From assembly GCF_002911695.1 (NCBI RefSeq), contig NZ_PQBS01000010.1, positions 269,034 through 333,033 on the forward strand: 64,000 nucleotides of DNA, read 5' to 3'. Below the pieces are notes generated by a model. It ran no database searches. It was not told the origin of the DNA and was given only the letters and a program-made list of their open reading frames with translations. This document shows positions 48,589 through 58,434 of this stretch, piece by piece (position 1 is the stretch's first letter; each line of letters opens with the position of its first letter). This stretch comes from Gracilimonas amylolytica (GTDB taxonomy: Bacteria; Bacteroidota; Rhodothermia; Balneolales; Balneolaceae). A program made the position numbers and the translations under genes.

Positions 48589-49674
48589 TTATAGGAATTT
48601 CTTGAACTGATCGTTTGACTTCAACTGCTCAACGATATCCTTTACATTCTGAGCTTTATCCAGCTTACAAACCAGGATAGCATCATCCGTTTCAACAACG
48701 GCTACATTATCCAACCCAACCAGTGATATCATTTTTCCACTTTTAGAATAGGCATAACTATTTGTGGTCTCGCTCAAGGTACTCGCGTCGGTATTAATGA
48801 CATTTCCTGAATCATCCTTTTCCCCAAGATCGTACACGGCAGTCCAGCTGCCTACATCATTCCAGCCAAATTCTCCGGGAACCACGAATACCTCCCTGGC
48901 ATGTTCCATGATCCCATAATCAATTGAAATGGATTCACAGGAGTGATAAAACTGATCTATAGACTCTTTATGTTGATCTTCATACAAACCATCATTGGCT
49001 TGTTCGATCAGTTTATACATATCAGGTAAGTGCTTACTGAATTCATCAAGAATGGTCTTTGCACTCCAAATGAACATTCCGCTGTTCCAGTAATAGTTAC
49101 CTTCCTTTATAAATTGCTTTGCCGTATCAAGGTCAGGTTTCTCTTTAAAAGCCTTTACTGAATAAATATCATTACCGCTAACTTTTTCTGAACCTGAATC
49201 ATCGCCTTGAATGTACCCATAACCGGTTTCAGGCCGGTCAGGTTCAATGCCAATGGTAACTAAATTTGAACCAGATTTAGCTTTTTCAACGGCTGAGGTC
49301 AGATACCTTTTGAAAGCATCGGGGTCTTCAATATGATGGTCAGCCGGCAATACAACCATCACGGCTTCAGGATCTTTTTTGTACAGTAATTGAGCGGCAA
49401 TTGCCACACAGGGTGCGGTGTTCTTGGCTACAGGTTCGCCTATGATATTTTCTTCTGGAACTGAAGGGAGCTGATCTTTTACAATGTCCAAATAGTTATC
49501 ATTGGTAACTACCAGAATGTTTTCCTGAGGAATCATAGACTCTACCCGCCTAGCCGTATTCTGTATCATTGTTCCTTCCCCAAAGAGAGATAGAAACTGT
49601 TTGGGAAGTTCCTTTGTGCTGCGTGGCCAAAACCGTGTTCCCGATCCCCCTGCCATAATTACTGCGTAGATCAT
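48589..49674 (-). CDS. manC: Mannose-1-phosphate guanylyltransferase
   Basis: A 361-residue nucleotidyltransferase. The signature MAGGSGTRFWPRSTKELPKQF is at residues 8-28, with VVLPADHHI near 109 and the EKP-type YSVKAFKEKPD near 173. It makes GDP-mannose for envelope polysaccharides. The bifunctional isomerase domain of some ManC proteins is absent. It is convergent with the MBL gene. Confidence 0.93.
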   Translation of the reverse strand: MIYAVIMAGGSGTRFWPRSTKELPKQFLSLFGEGTMIQNTARRVESMIPQENILVVTNDNYLDIVKDQLPSVPEENIIGEPVAKNTAPCVAIAAQLLYKKDPEAVMVVLPADHHIEDPDAFKRYLTSAVEKAKSGSNLVTIGIEPDRPETGYGYIQGDDSGSEKVSGNDIYSVKAFKEKPDLDTAKQFIKEGNYYWNSGMFIWSAKTILDEFSKHLPDMYKLIEQANDGLYEDQHKESIDQFYHSCESISIDYGIMEHAREVFVVPGEFGWNDVGSWTAVYDLGEKDDSGNVINTDASTLSETTNSYAYSKSGKMISLVGLDNVAVVETDDAILVCKLDKAQNVKDIVEQLKSNDQFKKFL

Positions 49675-49734
49675 ATACTATTGCTATAAATGTGTTTGAA
49701 TGACTTATTTACCCGAAAGGTAATATATAATTGA

Positions 49735-50817
49735 TCAAACATGAACCGATTCAACACGTCTCAGGCTGATCGTAAATTTTGACCCTTTGTTGGGCTCACT
49801 TTCTATCGTGAACTTCTCGCCGTGGGCTTCCATTATATGTTTGACGATAGCAAGTCCAAGTCCGGTACCACCCCGTTCCCGTGAACGCGATTTATCGACC
49901 CTGAAAAACCGTTCCGTTACACGAGGAATGTCTTTTTCGTCAATACCAATTCCTGTGTCTTGAACCGAAAGAAAGATCCGCTCCGGCTGTTTAGGCTTCG
50001 TGAAAACACTTACCTCTACCTTCCCTTTTGGCACATTATATTTAATTCCATTTTCGATGAGGTTGATCAACACCTGCTTAAGCTGATTTTTATCGGCTCT
50101 GACCAAAATACCTCTATCAAACTCGTTGATGATGAGTTTTATACCCTCTTTTTCAGCTTTGTAATTCAGGCTTTCAATAATATCGTTAATAACTTCAAAC
50201 AGGTACACTTCTTCTATTTCAGACTTCAACTCACCGGTTTCAAGTTTAGAGATCTCCATAAGATCTTTTGTGAGATAGATCAGGCGATTCACATTTCTCA
50301 TTGCCTTTCTTAGAAAATCACGGTTAACCTCTTCATCTTCCAGAGCCCCGTTCAATAATGTTTCAATAAACCCCTGAATAGCAAAAATGGGGGTTTTTAG
50401 TTCATGTGAGATATCACCGATAAATTCTTTCCGATAATTCTCTATTCGGTTCAATCTTTGTATTTCCCGTTCCGTAGTACGGCTTGATTTGACCCCTTGT
50501 TTGATCAGATAATCTATTTCATCGTTCTTACCATAGGAAATGTCGTTGTATTCGATGAACCGTTTTCGTGAAATATTTTTGAATAACCGCTCAACGATCT
50601 CAAGTCTTCTTCCTGTTAGAAAATGTATCACCAGATATGAGATCAAAAACGTTGATCCCGCTGTGGTAAGTGAAAGATAAATGGCTTTATCAGTTGGCAG
50701 ATCAAACCCTAACCATGAGATCAAAAAAATAATCGGTAAGATGCTCACCGAAATATAAAACCCGAGCCGAAGGCCCAACCGGTATAATCCTTTATTTGTT
50801 TTAGAAGAACTGCTCAT
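49735..50817 (-). CDS. Sensor histidine kinase (PhoR-type)
   Basis: A 360-residue membrane kinase. Two transmembrane segments (about 15-37 and 50-67) with a very short periplasmic loop are followed by a HisKA domain with the phosphorylatable His138 (FIGDISHELKTPIFAI) and a HATPase_c domain with N-box LINLIENGIKYN, DTGIGIDEKDI and GGTGLGLAIVKH. It has no large sensing domain, so the signal is unclear. It overlaps the response-regulator gene by four bases (ATGA). Confidence 0.93.
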   Translation of the reverse strand: MSSSSKTNKGLYRLGLRLGFYISVSILPIIFLISWLGFDLPTDKAIYLSLTTAGSTFLISYLVIHFLTGRRLEIVERLFKNISRKRFIEYNDISYGKNDEIDYLIKQGVKSSRTTEREIQRLNRIENYRKEFIGDISHELKTPIFAIQGFIETLLNGALEDEEVNRDFLRKAMRNVNRLIYLTKDLMEISKLETGELKSEIEEVYLFEVINDIIESLNYKAEKEGIKLIINEFDRGILVRADKNQLKQVLINLIENGIKYNVPKGKVEVSVFTKPKQPERIFLSVQDTGIGIDEKDIPRVTERFFRVDKSRSRERGGTGLGLAIVKHIMEAHGEKFTIESEPNKGSKFTISLRRVESVHV

Positions 50818-51491
50818 TCCTTAAATCTGTACCCAACTCCCTTCACAGTTTCTATGTAATGATCTCCCAGCTTTTCCCGAATCTTTCTCACATGCACATC
50901 AACCGTTCTGTCAACCACATAGATATTATCTCCCCAAACCTTATTTAACAATGTTTGCCGGTCACGAACTTTACCTTTTCGGCTTGCAAGGTAATAGAGT
51001 AATTCAAATTCTTTGCGTGGAAGCTGGAATTCTTCATCCCCACGTTGAACGATATACCGGTCTTTATCGATCGTCAGGTCGTGAACTTCAAGGCGATTCA
51101 CTTCTTCTTCCGTTTCATCAAAACGCCTTAACACCGCTTTGATCCTGGATATCAATTTTGTGGTACTGATGGGTTTAGTGATGTAATCATCGCCCCCTTT
51201 ATTCAGTCCCTCCACTTCTGTTTTTTCATCACTCCGTGCCGTTAGAAAAATGATGGGAGTGGATTTGAGTTCATCATCTTTCCTCATTTTTTCGACCGCT
51301 TCCATACCATCCATCTTAGGCATCATAATATCCATCAATACCAGATCAGGATGAAATTCTTTAGCTCTCTCTATACCCTCCTCACCATTTTCAGCTTTCA
51401 GTACATTAAAGCCTTCTTTTTTTAGATTATAATCGATGAGATCGAGGAGGTCTTTTTCGTCGTCAACGACAAGAATTGTTTTTTTTACCAC
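50814..51491 (-). CDS. OmpR/PhoB-family response regulator
   Basis: A 225-residue regulator. The receiver domain has Asp54 (VLMDIMMPKMDG) as phosphate acceptor, with D10-D11 and K105 nearby. A C-terminal winged-helix DNA-binding domain (about 125-225, RKEFELLYYLASRKGKVRDRQTLLNKVWG) follows. It is upstream of the kinase gene, the usual order for PhoB-PhoR pairs, but phosphate control is not shown here. Confidence 0.94.
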   Translation of the reverse strand: MVKKTILVVDDEKDLLDLIDYNLKKEGFNVLKAENGEEGIERAKEFHPDLVLMDIMMPKMDGMEAVEKMRKDDELKSTPIIFLTARSDEKTEVEGLNKGGDDYITKPISTTKLISRIKAVLRRFDETEEEVNRLEVHDLTIDKDRYIVQRGDEEFQLPRKEFELLYYLASRKGKVRDRQTLLNKVWGDNIYVVDRTVDVHVRKIREKLGDHYIETVKGVGYRFKE

Positions 51492-51592
51492 AATACCGGG
51501 GTTTAAGTGCTGGGATTTAATTACACAATGGTACTAATGTACTGTATTAATAGAAAATGTACACCCGTTAAGAAATTGTTACGGTCCGCAGC

Positions 51593-52219
51593 CTAACTAA
51601 GTAAAAAACCTATTCCCGCCGGTTGGTGTAAAAGCCAGCCCGTTAAACTATATCGTGGTACCTGGGTTGTTAGAACCTCATGCTCGATCACATCACTTTT
51701 AAACAGCAACAAGCGTTTTGCGATCGGTTCAACCAAGATCTCTTTATCCTCTTTATATATCACTAATTCCCCGCCATTTCCAGGTTTCCAATCCTTATTT
51801 AAATAGATGAGCACCGTGATCTGACGATTGGTTCTTTCATTGAACTGGTCGAGGTGACGATGATAATAAGAACCGGCCGGGTATTTAGCGATGTGAAACT
51901 CTGACCCGGATAAACTCAAATAACAAAACCGTTTAAGACTTTGAATTAGCTCATCTTTTAAATCAAAAAAAGGTTTTAAAGCCACGTCCCGACCTTCATC
52001 CAGCCAGTAAATGAAATCCCCTCTTATCTCTGCCTTAACCTGATAATCCTGCTGCGCCCCTATGCCTGCCTTTTTGAGTTTATCGGCCGTTTCCATTTCA
52101 TGAAAGAACTCCATGATGCTATTAAACATCTCATCGTTTATGAAATCATCCACGATCACATAATCATTTTCAGACAGTTGGTCCATCCAATTCAGCCATT
52201 GTTCTTCGGAATAATTCAT
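51593..52219 (-). CDS. 2-oxoglutarate/Fe(II) dioxygenase (prolyl 4-hydroxylase-like)
   Basis: A 208-residue double-stranded beta-helix enzyme. Metal ligands are H and D in YYHRHLDQFNER (about residue 118-124), with a distal His in DVIEHEVLTT (about 178), and the 2-oxoglutarate Arg in PRYSLTGWLL (about 189). It resembles the SM-20/EGL-9-like group, which hydroxylates prolines. Substrate unknown. Confidence 0.85.
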   Translation of the reverse strand: MNYSEEQWLNWMDQLSENDYVIVDDFINDEMFNSIMEFFHEMETADKLKKAGIGAQQDYQVKAEIRGDFIYWLDEGRDVALKPFFDLKDELIQSLKRFCYLSLSGSEFHIAKYPAGSYYHRHLDQFNERTNRQITVLIYLNKDWKPGNGGELVIYKEDKEILVEPIAKRLLLFKSDVIEHEVLTTQVPRYSLTGWLLHQPAGIGFLLS

Positions 52220-52383
52220 AACTAAAATAAGGTAAGCTTAGCGTTTTGACCGGTATATTCACGAAATATACGCTCAATTAAAAAAGGAAAGAATAGCCGG
52301 GTCTATTATTTTGTGTTCATGATTTTTATAAACAAATCACCTAAAGATATTTCATTTCAATAAGCTAAGCCTCATATTCCACC

Positions 52384-54069
52384 ATGAAATTCTTTACTTC
52401 ACAGATAAGCTACTTCATAGCCAACAGAAATACGAAGACCAACATTAAACGGTTGATCCGATTTGTCTTGGTTTTGATCGCTATGATCATATTATATGGT
52501 GTACTGTTTCACGAGATCATGGCCATCGAAGGTCAGGACCATTCCTGGGTTACCGGGTTTTATTGGACGCTGACCACCATGACCACCCTTGGTTTTGGAG
52601 ATATCACTTTTCAGTCAGACCTTGGGCGTATCTTTTCAATCATTGTTTTAGGATCCGGTGTGATCTCCCTGTTGATCATGCTGCCCTTTACGTTCATTGA
52701 GTTCTTCTACGCTCCATGGATGGAAGCCCAACACCGCGCCCGTGCACCGAGAGAATTACCGGAAGACACTTCAGGTCACGTGATCATTACGAGCTTCGAT
52801 GCGATCACAAAATCACTCATTCACAAATTAAAGCAATATGGTCATGAGTATGTTTTATTAGTAAATGAGCTGGACCGTGCACTTGAACTTTACGACCAAG
52901 GCTATAGGGTGATGGTTGGTGAGCCGGATGATCCTGATACGTTCAGAAAAATGCATGTTGAAAAAGCTGCCATGGTCTATACCGGTGGAACTGATATGTT
53001 CAATTCCAATGTCGCCCATACGATCAGGGAGTTATCTGATACTGTAAAGATCATCTCATCATCCAATTCCTACGACTCCATTGATGTTCTCAAATTAGCC
53101 GGCAGTGATCACGTTCTTCATATGGGAAATATCCTTGGTCGGGCTTTATCAAGACGGGTATTGGGTCAGGATGCCCGGGTACATACCGTTGGCCGTTTTG
53201 GTGAATTGATCATAGCAGAGGCAACTACTTTTGATACCCCTTTGGTAGGCAAAACCCTTAAAGAGAGCAAGATCCGTGAAAAATTCGGAATCAATGTAGT
53301 TGGGATCTGGGAACGCGGTGATTTCAAAAGCTCACATCCGGACCTTGAGATTCATCCCCATAGTGTTCTGGTGCTGGCGGGAACGGTGGATCAGCTCAGA
53401 AAATATGATGAACTGTTTGGTATCTATGGAATCAGTGATGAACCGCTGATCATTATCGGTGCGGGAAGAGTGGGCCGGGCCGCAGCACGACACCTTAAGC
53501 AACGCAATATCCCATACAAGATCATCGATAAAAATCCTGATCGGGTCAAACAAACCGACAATTTTATTTTAGGCGATGCTGCAGATCTGGAAACGCTAAA
53601 AAAGGCCGGAATAGACCGAGCACCCAATGTGATAATTACCACTAATCAAGATGATGTTAACATATATCTGACCATTTATTGCCGCAGCTTAAGGCCAAAT
53701 ATTCACATCGTTTCAAGATCTACCCTCGAGCGAAATGTAAGCACTTTACACCGCGCCGGAGCCGATTTTGTAATGAGTTATGCAGCTATGGGAGCCAATG
53801 CAGTGTTCAATATTTTTGAAGAAAACGACATTGTAATGGTAGCACAGGGACTCAATGTCTTCAGTCTTGATACCCCTGAAAGTATTGTTGGCAAAACATT
53901 GGTAGAATTGGATATACGTAACAAAACCGGGTGTAATGTCATTGCCTATCAAATAGATGGCGAACAACAGATCAACCCGGATCCCAATGCTCCTATCCCC
54001 GGAAACAGTGAGATCATTTTAATTGGTAAAACAGAAGACGAACAACGCTTCATTGATTACTACAAATGA
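52384..54069 (+). CDS. Potassium channel with two RCK/TrkA domains
   Basis: A 561-residue protein. Two transmembrane helices (about 25-43 and 84-108) flank a pore loop with the selectivity filter TLGFGD (68-73). Two RCK/TrkA-N nucleotide-binding regions follow: GHVIITSFDAITKSLIHKL near 122 and PLIIIGAGRVGRAAARHL near 350, each with a TrkA-C module. It carries a K+-selective flux, gated by nucleotide or ion binding. It is convergent with CstA, with which it shares no spacer. Confidence 0.93.
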   Translation: MKFFTSQISYFIANRNTKTNIKRLIRFVLVLIAMIILYGVLFHEIMAIEGQDHSWVTGFYWTLTTMTTLGFGDITFQSDLGRIFSIIVLGSGVISLLIMLPFTFIEFFYAPWMEAQHRARAPRELPEDTSGHVIITSFDAITKSLIHKLKQYGHEYVLLVNELDRALELYDQGYRVMVGEPDDPDTFRKMHVEKAAMVYTGGTDMFNSNVAHTIRELSDTVKIISSSNSYDSIDVLKLAGSDHVLHMGNILGRALSRRVLGQDARVHTVGRFGELIIAEATTFDTPLVGKTLKESKIREKFGINVVGIWERGDFKSSHPDLEIHPHSVLVLAGTVDQLRKYDELFGIYGISDEPLIIIGAGRVGRAAARHLKQRNIPYKIIDKNPDRVKQTDNFILGDAADLETLKKAGIDRAPNVIITTNQDDVNIYLTIYCRSLRPNIHIVSRSTLERNVSTLHRAGADFVMSYAAMGANAVFNIFEENDIVMVAQGLNVFSLDTPESIVGKTLVELDIRNKTGCNVIAYQIDGEQQINPDPNAPIPGNSEIILIGKTEDEQRFIDYYK

Positions 54070-55800
54070 TCAATCCTCTCCAGGTTGTTCTTTTCTGATC
54101 AGTGTGACTGCTTCCAATATGATCCAGATGGTAAACCCAAGTATAACGGCTCCAAACACAAACAAGAGCATATTTGCTTCGTTACCGCTGTAGCCCGACC
54201 AATCAAAAACGACCTGTTCGACCATCGCCCACAGCGTCATGGCCATTAAGAATATCATGGGAATTAACGTATAGACGATTGCCCTGCCCTGTCTTTTCAG
54301 CCAAATAGTTACTAAAAGCAGACTTATACCGGCCAGCAATTGATTGGAAGTTCCAAATAACGGCCATAGCAAATAACCTCCTGAACCAAGTCCCCTTGGT
54401 CCTTCGGGTATTAACACCAATGCGGCACTGGCTCCTACAGCGATCAATGTTGAAGTATGCACCTTGGTTAGTGGCTTGATACTATATTCATCTCCCAATT
54501 CATTCAGGATATATCGCATCAATCTTACTGAGGTATCTAAGGTTGTAGCAGCAAAACTGATCACGATCACAGCTATAATGGTTTTGGCAGCTTCAAGAGG
54601 GATGAGTAAAGCCGTAGCTAATTGGGCGGCTCCTTCCACAAAAATATTCAAACCCACGGCGCCGGCTTCAGAAAATGAATGATATACCTCAGTAAATTCA
54701 CCCGTGGTGTTGAAATAAGTTACTACAGCTACAATGGTGATCAAGGCCAAAGATCCTTCTCCGATAGCACCCAGATATCCGACAAATCGGGCATCCGTTT
54801 CCTTATCCAATTGTTTGGCAGTGGTTCCCGATGAAACTAAACCGTGAAATCCTGAGATAGCCCCGCATGCGATCGTTATAAATAAAAGGGGAAACCAGCT
54901 TACATCGGTAGCTTCCACATTTGTTGCCGGAGCTGTTATTTCGGGATTACTGAAAAACAATCCGAGATACAGGATAAGCAGACCTAAAACCAGTTGATAG
55001 GCATTGATCAGATCACGTGGCTGCAGGAGTTTCCACACCGGAAGAGTGGATGCAAAGTACACATACACCATCAGAACCATGATCCAAATGAAGAATGCCA
55101 TCTCAATGCCGGTCAACCCAAAGATCACTTCGGCTTCAGCTCCGCCAAAATACTGAACCAGATCGATCTGAAGAACCGGCACATAACTCGCAATTATAGC
55201 GGTAAAGTACATCACAAACAGGACCAGAATAGAAGGAATCACCATGTTTCCACTTTTGCGATAAGCCCTGACTCCGATCCATACAGCCAGGGGAATTTGA
55301 ATGAATATGGAAAGTACCGTGGCAGGGAAGTTGATAAAAAGATTGGAGATCACCCAGGCAAAAACGGCATTTACCATTAGCACAAGGATCAGAATAATGA
55401 ACAGAAATAGCAATTTGGCCCGGTGACCAATCAGTTTATCAGCCAGCGTTCCGACCGATTGACCTTTATGGCGTACTGAGAGAACCATGGTTCCAAAATC
55501 ATGAACACCGGCCGCAAAGATCGTCCCAAATACTACCCAAAGCATGGCAGGCAGCCAGCCCCAATATACCGCAATAGCAGGACCAACAATGGGAGCTGCT
55601 CCGGCAATGGAAGTAAAGTGATGCCCCAAAAGAACAAATTTATTAGCCGGCACATAATCCACATCATCCTGAAACTCATGAGCCGGGGTCATGTAATTCG
55701 GATTTAGCTGATAGATCTTTTCAGCCAGAAACTTTGAGTAATACCAATATCCTATAAAGAACAGTAAAAGTGAAAGAGCCGCTACCCAGCTTGCCTGCAT
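54070..55800 (-). CDS. cstA: CstA-family peptide/pyruvate transporter
   Basis: A 576-residue protein with about sixteen hydrophobic segments. The CstA family signature is visible: TPAHEFQDDVDYVPANKFVLLGHHFTSIAGAAPIVGPAIAVYWGW near residues 40-84. It imports peptides or pyruvate during carbon limitation in other bacteria. The length is shorter than the about 700 residues of E. coli CstA, matching the compact form found widely. It begins after a 122-base gap from a DUF3820 gene. Confidence 0.93.
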   Translation of the reverse strand: MQASWVAALSLLLFFIGYWYYSKFLAEKIYQLNPNYMTPAHEFQDDVDYVPANKFVLLGHHFTSIAGAAPIVGPAIAVYWGWLPAMLWVVFGTIFAAGVHDFGTMVLSVRHKGQSVGTLADKLIGHRAKLLFLFIILILVLMVNAVFAWVISNLFINFPATVLSIFIQIPLAVWIGVRAYRKSGNMVIPSILVLFVMYFTAIIASYVPVLQIDLVQYFGGAEAEVIFGLTGIEMAFFIWIMVLMVYVYFASTLPVWKLLQPRDLINAYQLVLGLLILYLGLFFSNPEITAPATNVEATDVSWFPLLFITIACGAISGFHGLVSSGTTAKQLDKETDARFVGYLGAIGEGSLALITIVAVVTYFNTTGEFTEVYHSFSEAGAVGLNIFVEGAAQLATALLIPLEAAKTIIAVIVISFAATTLDTSVRLMRYILNELGDEYSIKPLTKVHTSTLIAVGASAALVLIPEGPRGLGSGGYLLWPLFGTSNQLLAGISLLLVTIWLKRQGRAIVYTLIPMIFLMAMTLWAMVEQVVFDWSGYSGNEANMLLFVFGAVILGFTIWIILEAVTLIRKEQPGED

Positions 55801-55922
55801 GAAGTTATCCCGGTTAATTTCAGGTTACTCGAACTTAAAGTGTCTTATTTACTACATTTCATTTTGTGATGCAACTTTCACTCAATACCTTCATCACACT
55901 CAAGAACGAATAAAACAATCCG

Positions 55923-56159
55923 TTGTACGACTCAACCTTCCTTATAAAACTGGTTCAGGCTAAAATGCCCTTTGGCCAATATAAAGACCGTTATATCACC
56001 AGGCTTCCGGTTCATTATCTTGAATGGTTTTCGAGAAAGGGATTTCCCAAAGGACAACTTGGCCAATACTTAGCCACTATGTTCGAGATAAAAACCAACG
56101 GACTGGATGATATTTTAAAGCCTATTATCAGAGAGCATCGATATAATCATAATCGATAA
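55923..56159 (+). CDS. DUF3820-family small protein
   Basis: A 78-residue protein with the core AKMPFGQYKDRYITRLPVHYLEWFSRKGFPKGQLG typical of DUF3820. It starts at TTG; the internal ATG at 55965 would remove the conserved LVQAK stretch, so TTG is preferred. Function is unknown, but related proteins are small nuclease-associated or exonuclease-adjacent domains. Confidence 0.85.
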   Translation: MYDSTFLIKLVQAKMPFGQYKDRYITRLPVHYLEWFSRKGFPKGQLGQYLATMFEIKTNGLDDILKPIIREHRYNHNR

Positions 56160-56173
56160 GGCTCTTTAATAAA

Positions 56174-56785
56174 TTACATTCCCTTATTCCTCTGTATCAA
56201 AATGAGCATGATGAGATCATAAACAGAATGAGCGATCATAGCAGCGATCAGTCCTATTTCCGAGGTTAGATAACCGAGCATTAAGCTTAAACAAAACATC
56301 ATGATCCCGAATAGAATATGCCCCGCTGATCTGAATTTGAAGTATCCATGAATGCCAATAAAAATAGCCGAGGTTATCCAGTTACCCAGTAACGGCTGAA
56401 TAGCTCCTCTGAATAACAACTCCTCTCCGGTTCCCGCAAATAGGGATATCTGTGTTTTATCAAACAGAGAAAAGCGAGCTTTTGAAAGGGCTCGGAATAC
56501 TGAAAAATCTGAAAGAACTGTTGATACGGGTGGTAATTTTATAACGAGATACACAATTGCAGAAGCAATGATCCCTGCTCCCAATCCAATTCCTGCCTGA
56601 CTCCATACCGTAAACTGACTGTTAAACAGATCTACGATCCATCCATCATGCCAATACTTAATGATGATGATAGAAAGGAAGAAGTACACGTTGGCCGATA
56701 CAATAGACATGATCAACAACTTTCCAGTTGACATCTCAATAATCTCTTTATCTGTTGCCGAATTCTGTGGGTTATTGGTTTTCAT
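56174..56785 (-). CDS. CPBP-family intramembrane protease
   Basis: A 203-residue membrane protein. The Abi/CAAX protease signature is AGTGEELLFRGAIQPLLG (about residues 116-133), which gives the EExxxR motif, followed by FIGIHGYFKF and a terminal AMIAHSVYDL. It cleaves within membranes; in other bacteria such proteins act in CAAX processing or self-immunity to bacteriocins. No bacteriocin gene is visible nearby. Confidence 0.85.
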   Translation of the reverse strand: MKTNNPQNSATDKEIIEMSTGKLLIMSIVSANVYFFLSIIIIKYWHDGWIVDLFNSQFTVWSQAGIGLGAGIIASAIVYLVIKLPPVSTVLSDFSVFRALSKARFSLFDKTQISLFAGTGEELLFRGAIQPLLGNWITSAIFIGIHGYFKFRSAGHILFGIMMFCLSLMLGYLTSEIGLIAAMIAHSVYDLIMLILIQRNKGM

Positions 56786-56908
56786 TCAATTACTGAAACT
56801 ATGTGATAATTCTGATGATATCTGTTTTGGGTACACAAACAATGACCTTTAATCATTTTCGACTACGTAGTTAACGGCAGACCTTAAATTTAAATAACGA
56901 TATACATT

Positions 56909-57340
56909 ATGAGTCACAACAGATACAAAACACTAAAATCTATCACACATTTTCTGGGTATTCTATTTATTTCAACTGCAGTACTTTCTGCTTGTTCTTC
57001 TGATTCAGGAGATGAAGCTTCATTAGACGGAGACCTCCGATATCAGGTTGAAGGACCCGAAGGCGCTTCTGTACTTATATCTTATAATGCTTACACTCAA
57101 TCTGAGGCTGAATTTGAAATGTTGGATACCATTACTTTGAATTCAAGCGGTGAGGCTGAAGGAGACCTTCCTGATGGAGATTACACCGGCTTTCAGTTGC
57201 AAGCTTCAGCTTTTGGTGATCAGGTACCGGATATCACTTTGACTTTACTTAGTGATGGGGATGTTCTTGGCAGTACCTCCCAATATCAGGATGGAGTTTT
57301 TATAGTCGAAGTTGGGGAAATACCTGATTTTAATTTTTGA
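56909..57340 (+). CDS. Small lipoprotein of unknown function
   Basis: A 143-residue protein with a lipoprotein signal (VLSACS, Cys at about residue 29). The remainder is acidic and strand-rich (DGDLRYQVEGPEGASVLISYNAYTQ), resembling an immunoglobulin-like or cohesin-like sandwich. No family is recognised. It is followed by a terminator. Confidence 0.78.
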   Translation: MSHNRYKTLKSITHFLGILFISTAVLSACSSDSGDEASLDGDLRYQVEGPEGASVLISYNAYTQSEAEFEMLDTITLNSSGEAEGDLPDGDYTGFQLQASAFGDQVPDITLTLLSDGDVLGSTSQYQDGVFIVEVGEIPDFNF

Positions 57341-57356
57341 TCATCTCCCATCAAAG

Positions 57357-57386
57357 AAAAAGCCCATGTTAAACAATGGGCTTTTT
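57357..57386. terminator. Bidirectional rho-independent terminator
   Basis: An 11-bp stem, AAAAAGCCCAT with ATGGGCTTTTT, around an 8-base loop, with T-rich tails on both strands. It separates the lipoprotein gene from purM. Confidence 0.85.
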
Positions 57387-57420
57387 AATTTTCAGATATT
57401 CAGGAAAAAAAGGATTCTTC

Positions 57421-58428
57421 CTATTTAACCTTGCCAACCTTATAAACTTCTTCGCCCAACTCCCGGGCTTTTTTGGTCACAGTTTCCACCTCATCTTCAA
57501 ATACTACGGCAATTAAGCCTATTCCCAGGTTGAAGGTCGCCTGCATATCCTCTTCAGGTACATTTCCGATCTCCTTGATCAGATCATAAACAGGTGGCCG
57601 TTTCCAACTTTCCCAATTGATATCAAGCTTGAGTCCTTCTGGAAGAATGCGTTTTGTGTTTCCTACAATACCACCACCGGTGATATGAGAAAATCCATTC
57701 ACTCCTTTCAAAGTTTTTAATTCAGTGATCAAAGACAGATAAGAACGGTGTACCTTTAACAATTCATCACCTACAGTACTCCCAAGATCTTCTACATAAT
57801 TTTCCACTTTGTATTTGCTGAACAGAACCTTGCGAGCCAGGGAATAACCGTTCGTATGTAATCCGGAGCTTTTGAATCCCAGGAGAACATCCCCTTTTTT
57901 AATATCAGATCCATCGATCACTTCATCTTCATCAACAATTCCTACAATGGTACCTGCCAGATCAAATTCTCCTTCATCATAAATATCAGGCATTTCAGCC
58001 GTTTCGCCACCGATCAGTGCCACACCATTTTCTTTACAGGCTTTGGCAAATCCCTTCACTACATCCACTCCAACATGCTGTTCAAGCTTACCGGTCGAAA
58101 AATAATCCAGGAAGAACAAAGGTTTAGCCCCACAAACTGCAATATCATTTACACAATGATTCACCAGATCCTGACCAACGGTATCATACTTTCCGGCTTT
58201 AAACGCCACGATCAGTTTAGTGCCAACTCCATCTACAGAGCTTACAAACACCGGTTTTTTGTATGAACCGAGATCCGGCCTGAAAAATCCTCCGAACCCA
58301 CCGATATTAGACAGTACTTCCGGTCCATGGGTATCTTTTACCACCCCTTTTATGGATTCGACCATTTCTTCGCCGGCTTTGATATCCACTCCGGAATCTT
58401 TGTAGGTCATTTGTTTTTTATCAGACAT
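57421..58428 (-). CDS. purM: Phosphoribosylformylglycinamidine cyclo-ligase
   Basis: A 335-residue AIR synthetase, the fifth step of purine synthesis. The N-terminal YKDSGVDIKAGEEMVESIK, VSSVDGVGTKLIVAFKAGKYDTVGQDLVNHCVNDIAVCGAKPLFFLDYF, and GGETAEMPDIY match PurM closely, as does HITGGGIVGNTKRILP near 258. It is monocistronic, six bases downstream of the DinB-like gene on the same strand, and may share its transcript. Confidence 0.97.
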   Translation of the reverse strand: MSDKKQMTYKDSGVDIKAGEEMVESIKGVVKDTHGPEVLSNIGGFGGFFRPDLGSYKKPVFVSSVDGVGTKLIVAFKAGKYDTVGQDLVNHCVNDIAVCGAKPLFFLDYFSTGKLEQHVGVDVVKGFAKACKENGVALIGGETAEMPDIYDEGEFDLAGTIVGIVDEDEVIDGSDIKKGDVLLGFKSSGLHTNGYSLARKVLFSKYKVENYVEDLGSTVGDELLKVHRSYLSLITELKTLKGVNGFSHITGGGIVGNTKRILPEGLKLDINWESWKRPPVYDLIKEIGNVPEEDMQATFNLGIGLIAVVFEDEVETVTKKARELGEEVYKVGKVK

Positions 58429-58434
58429 AGATCG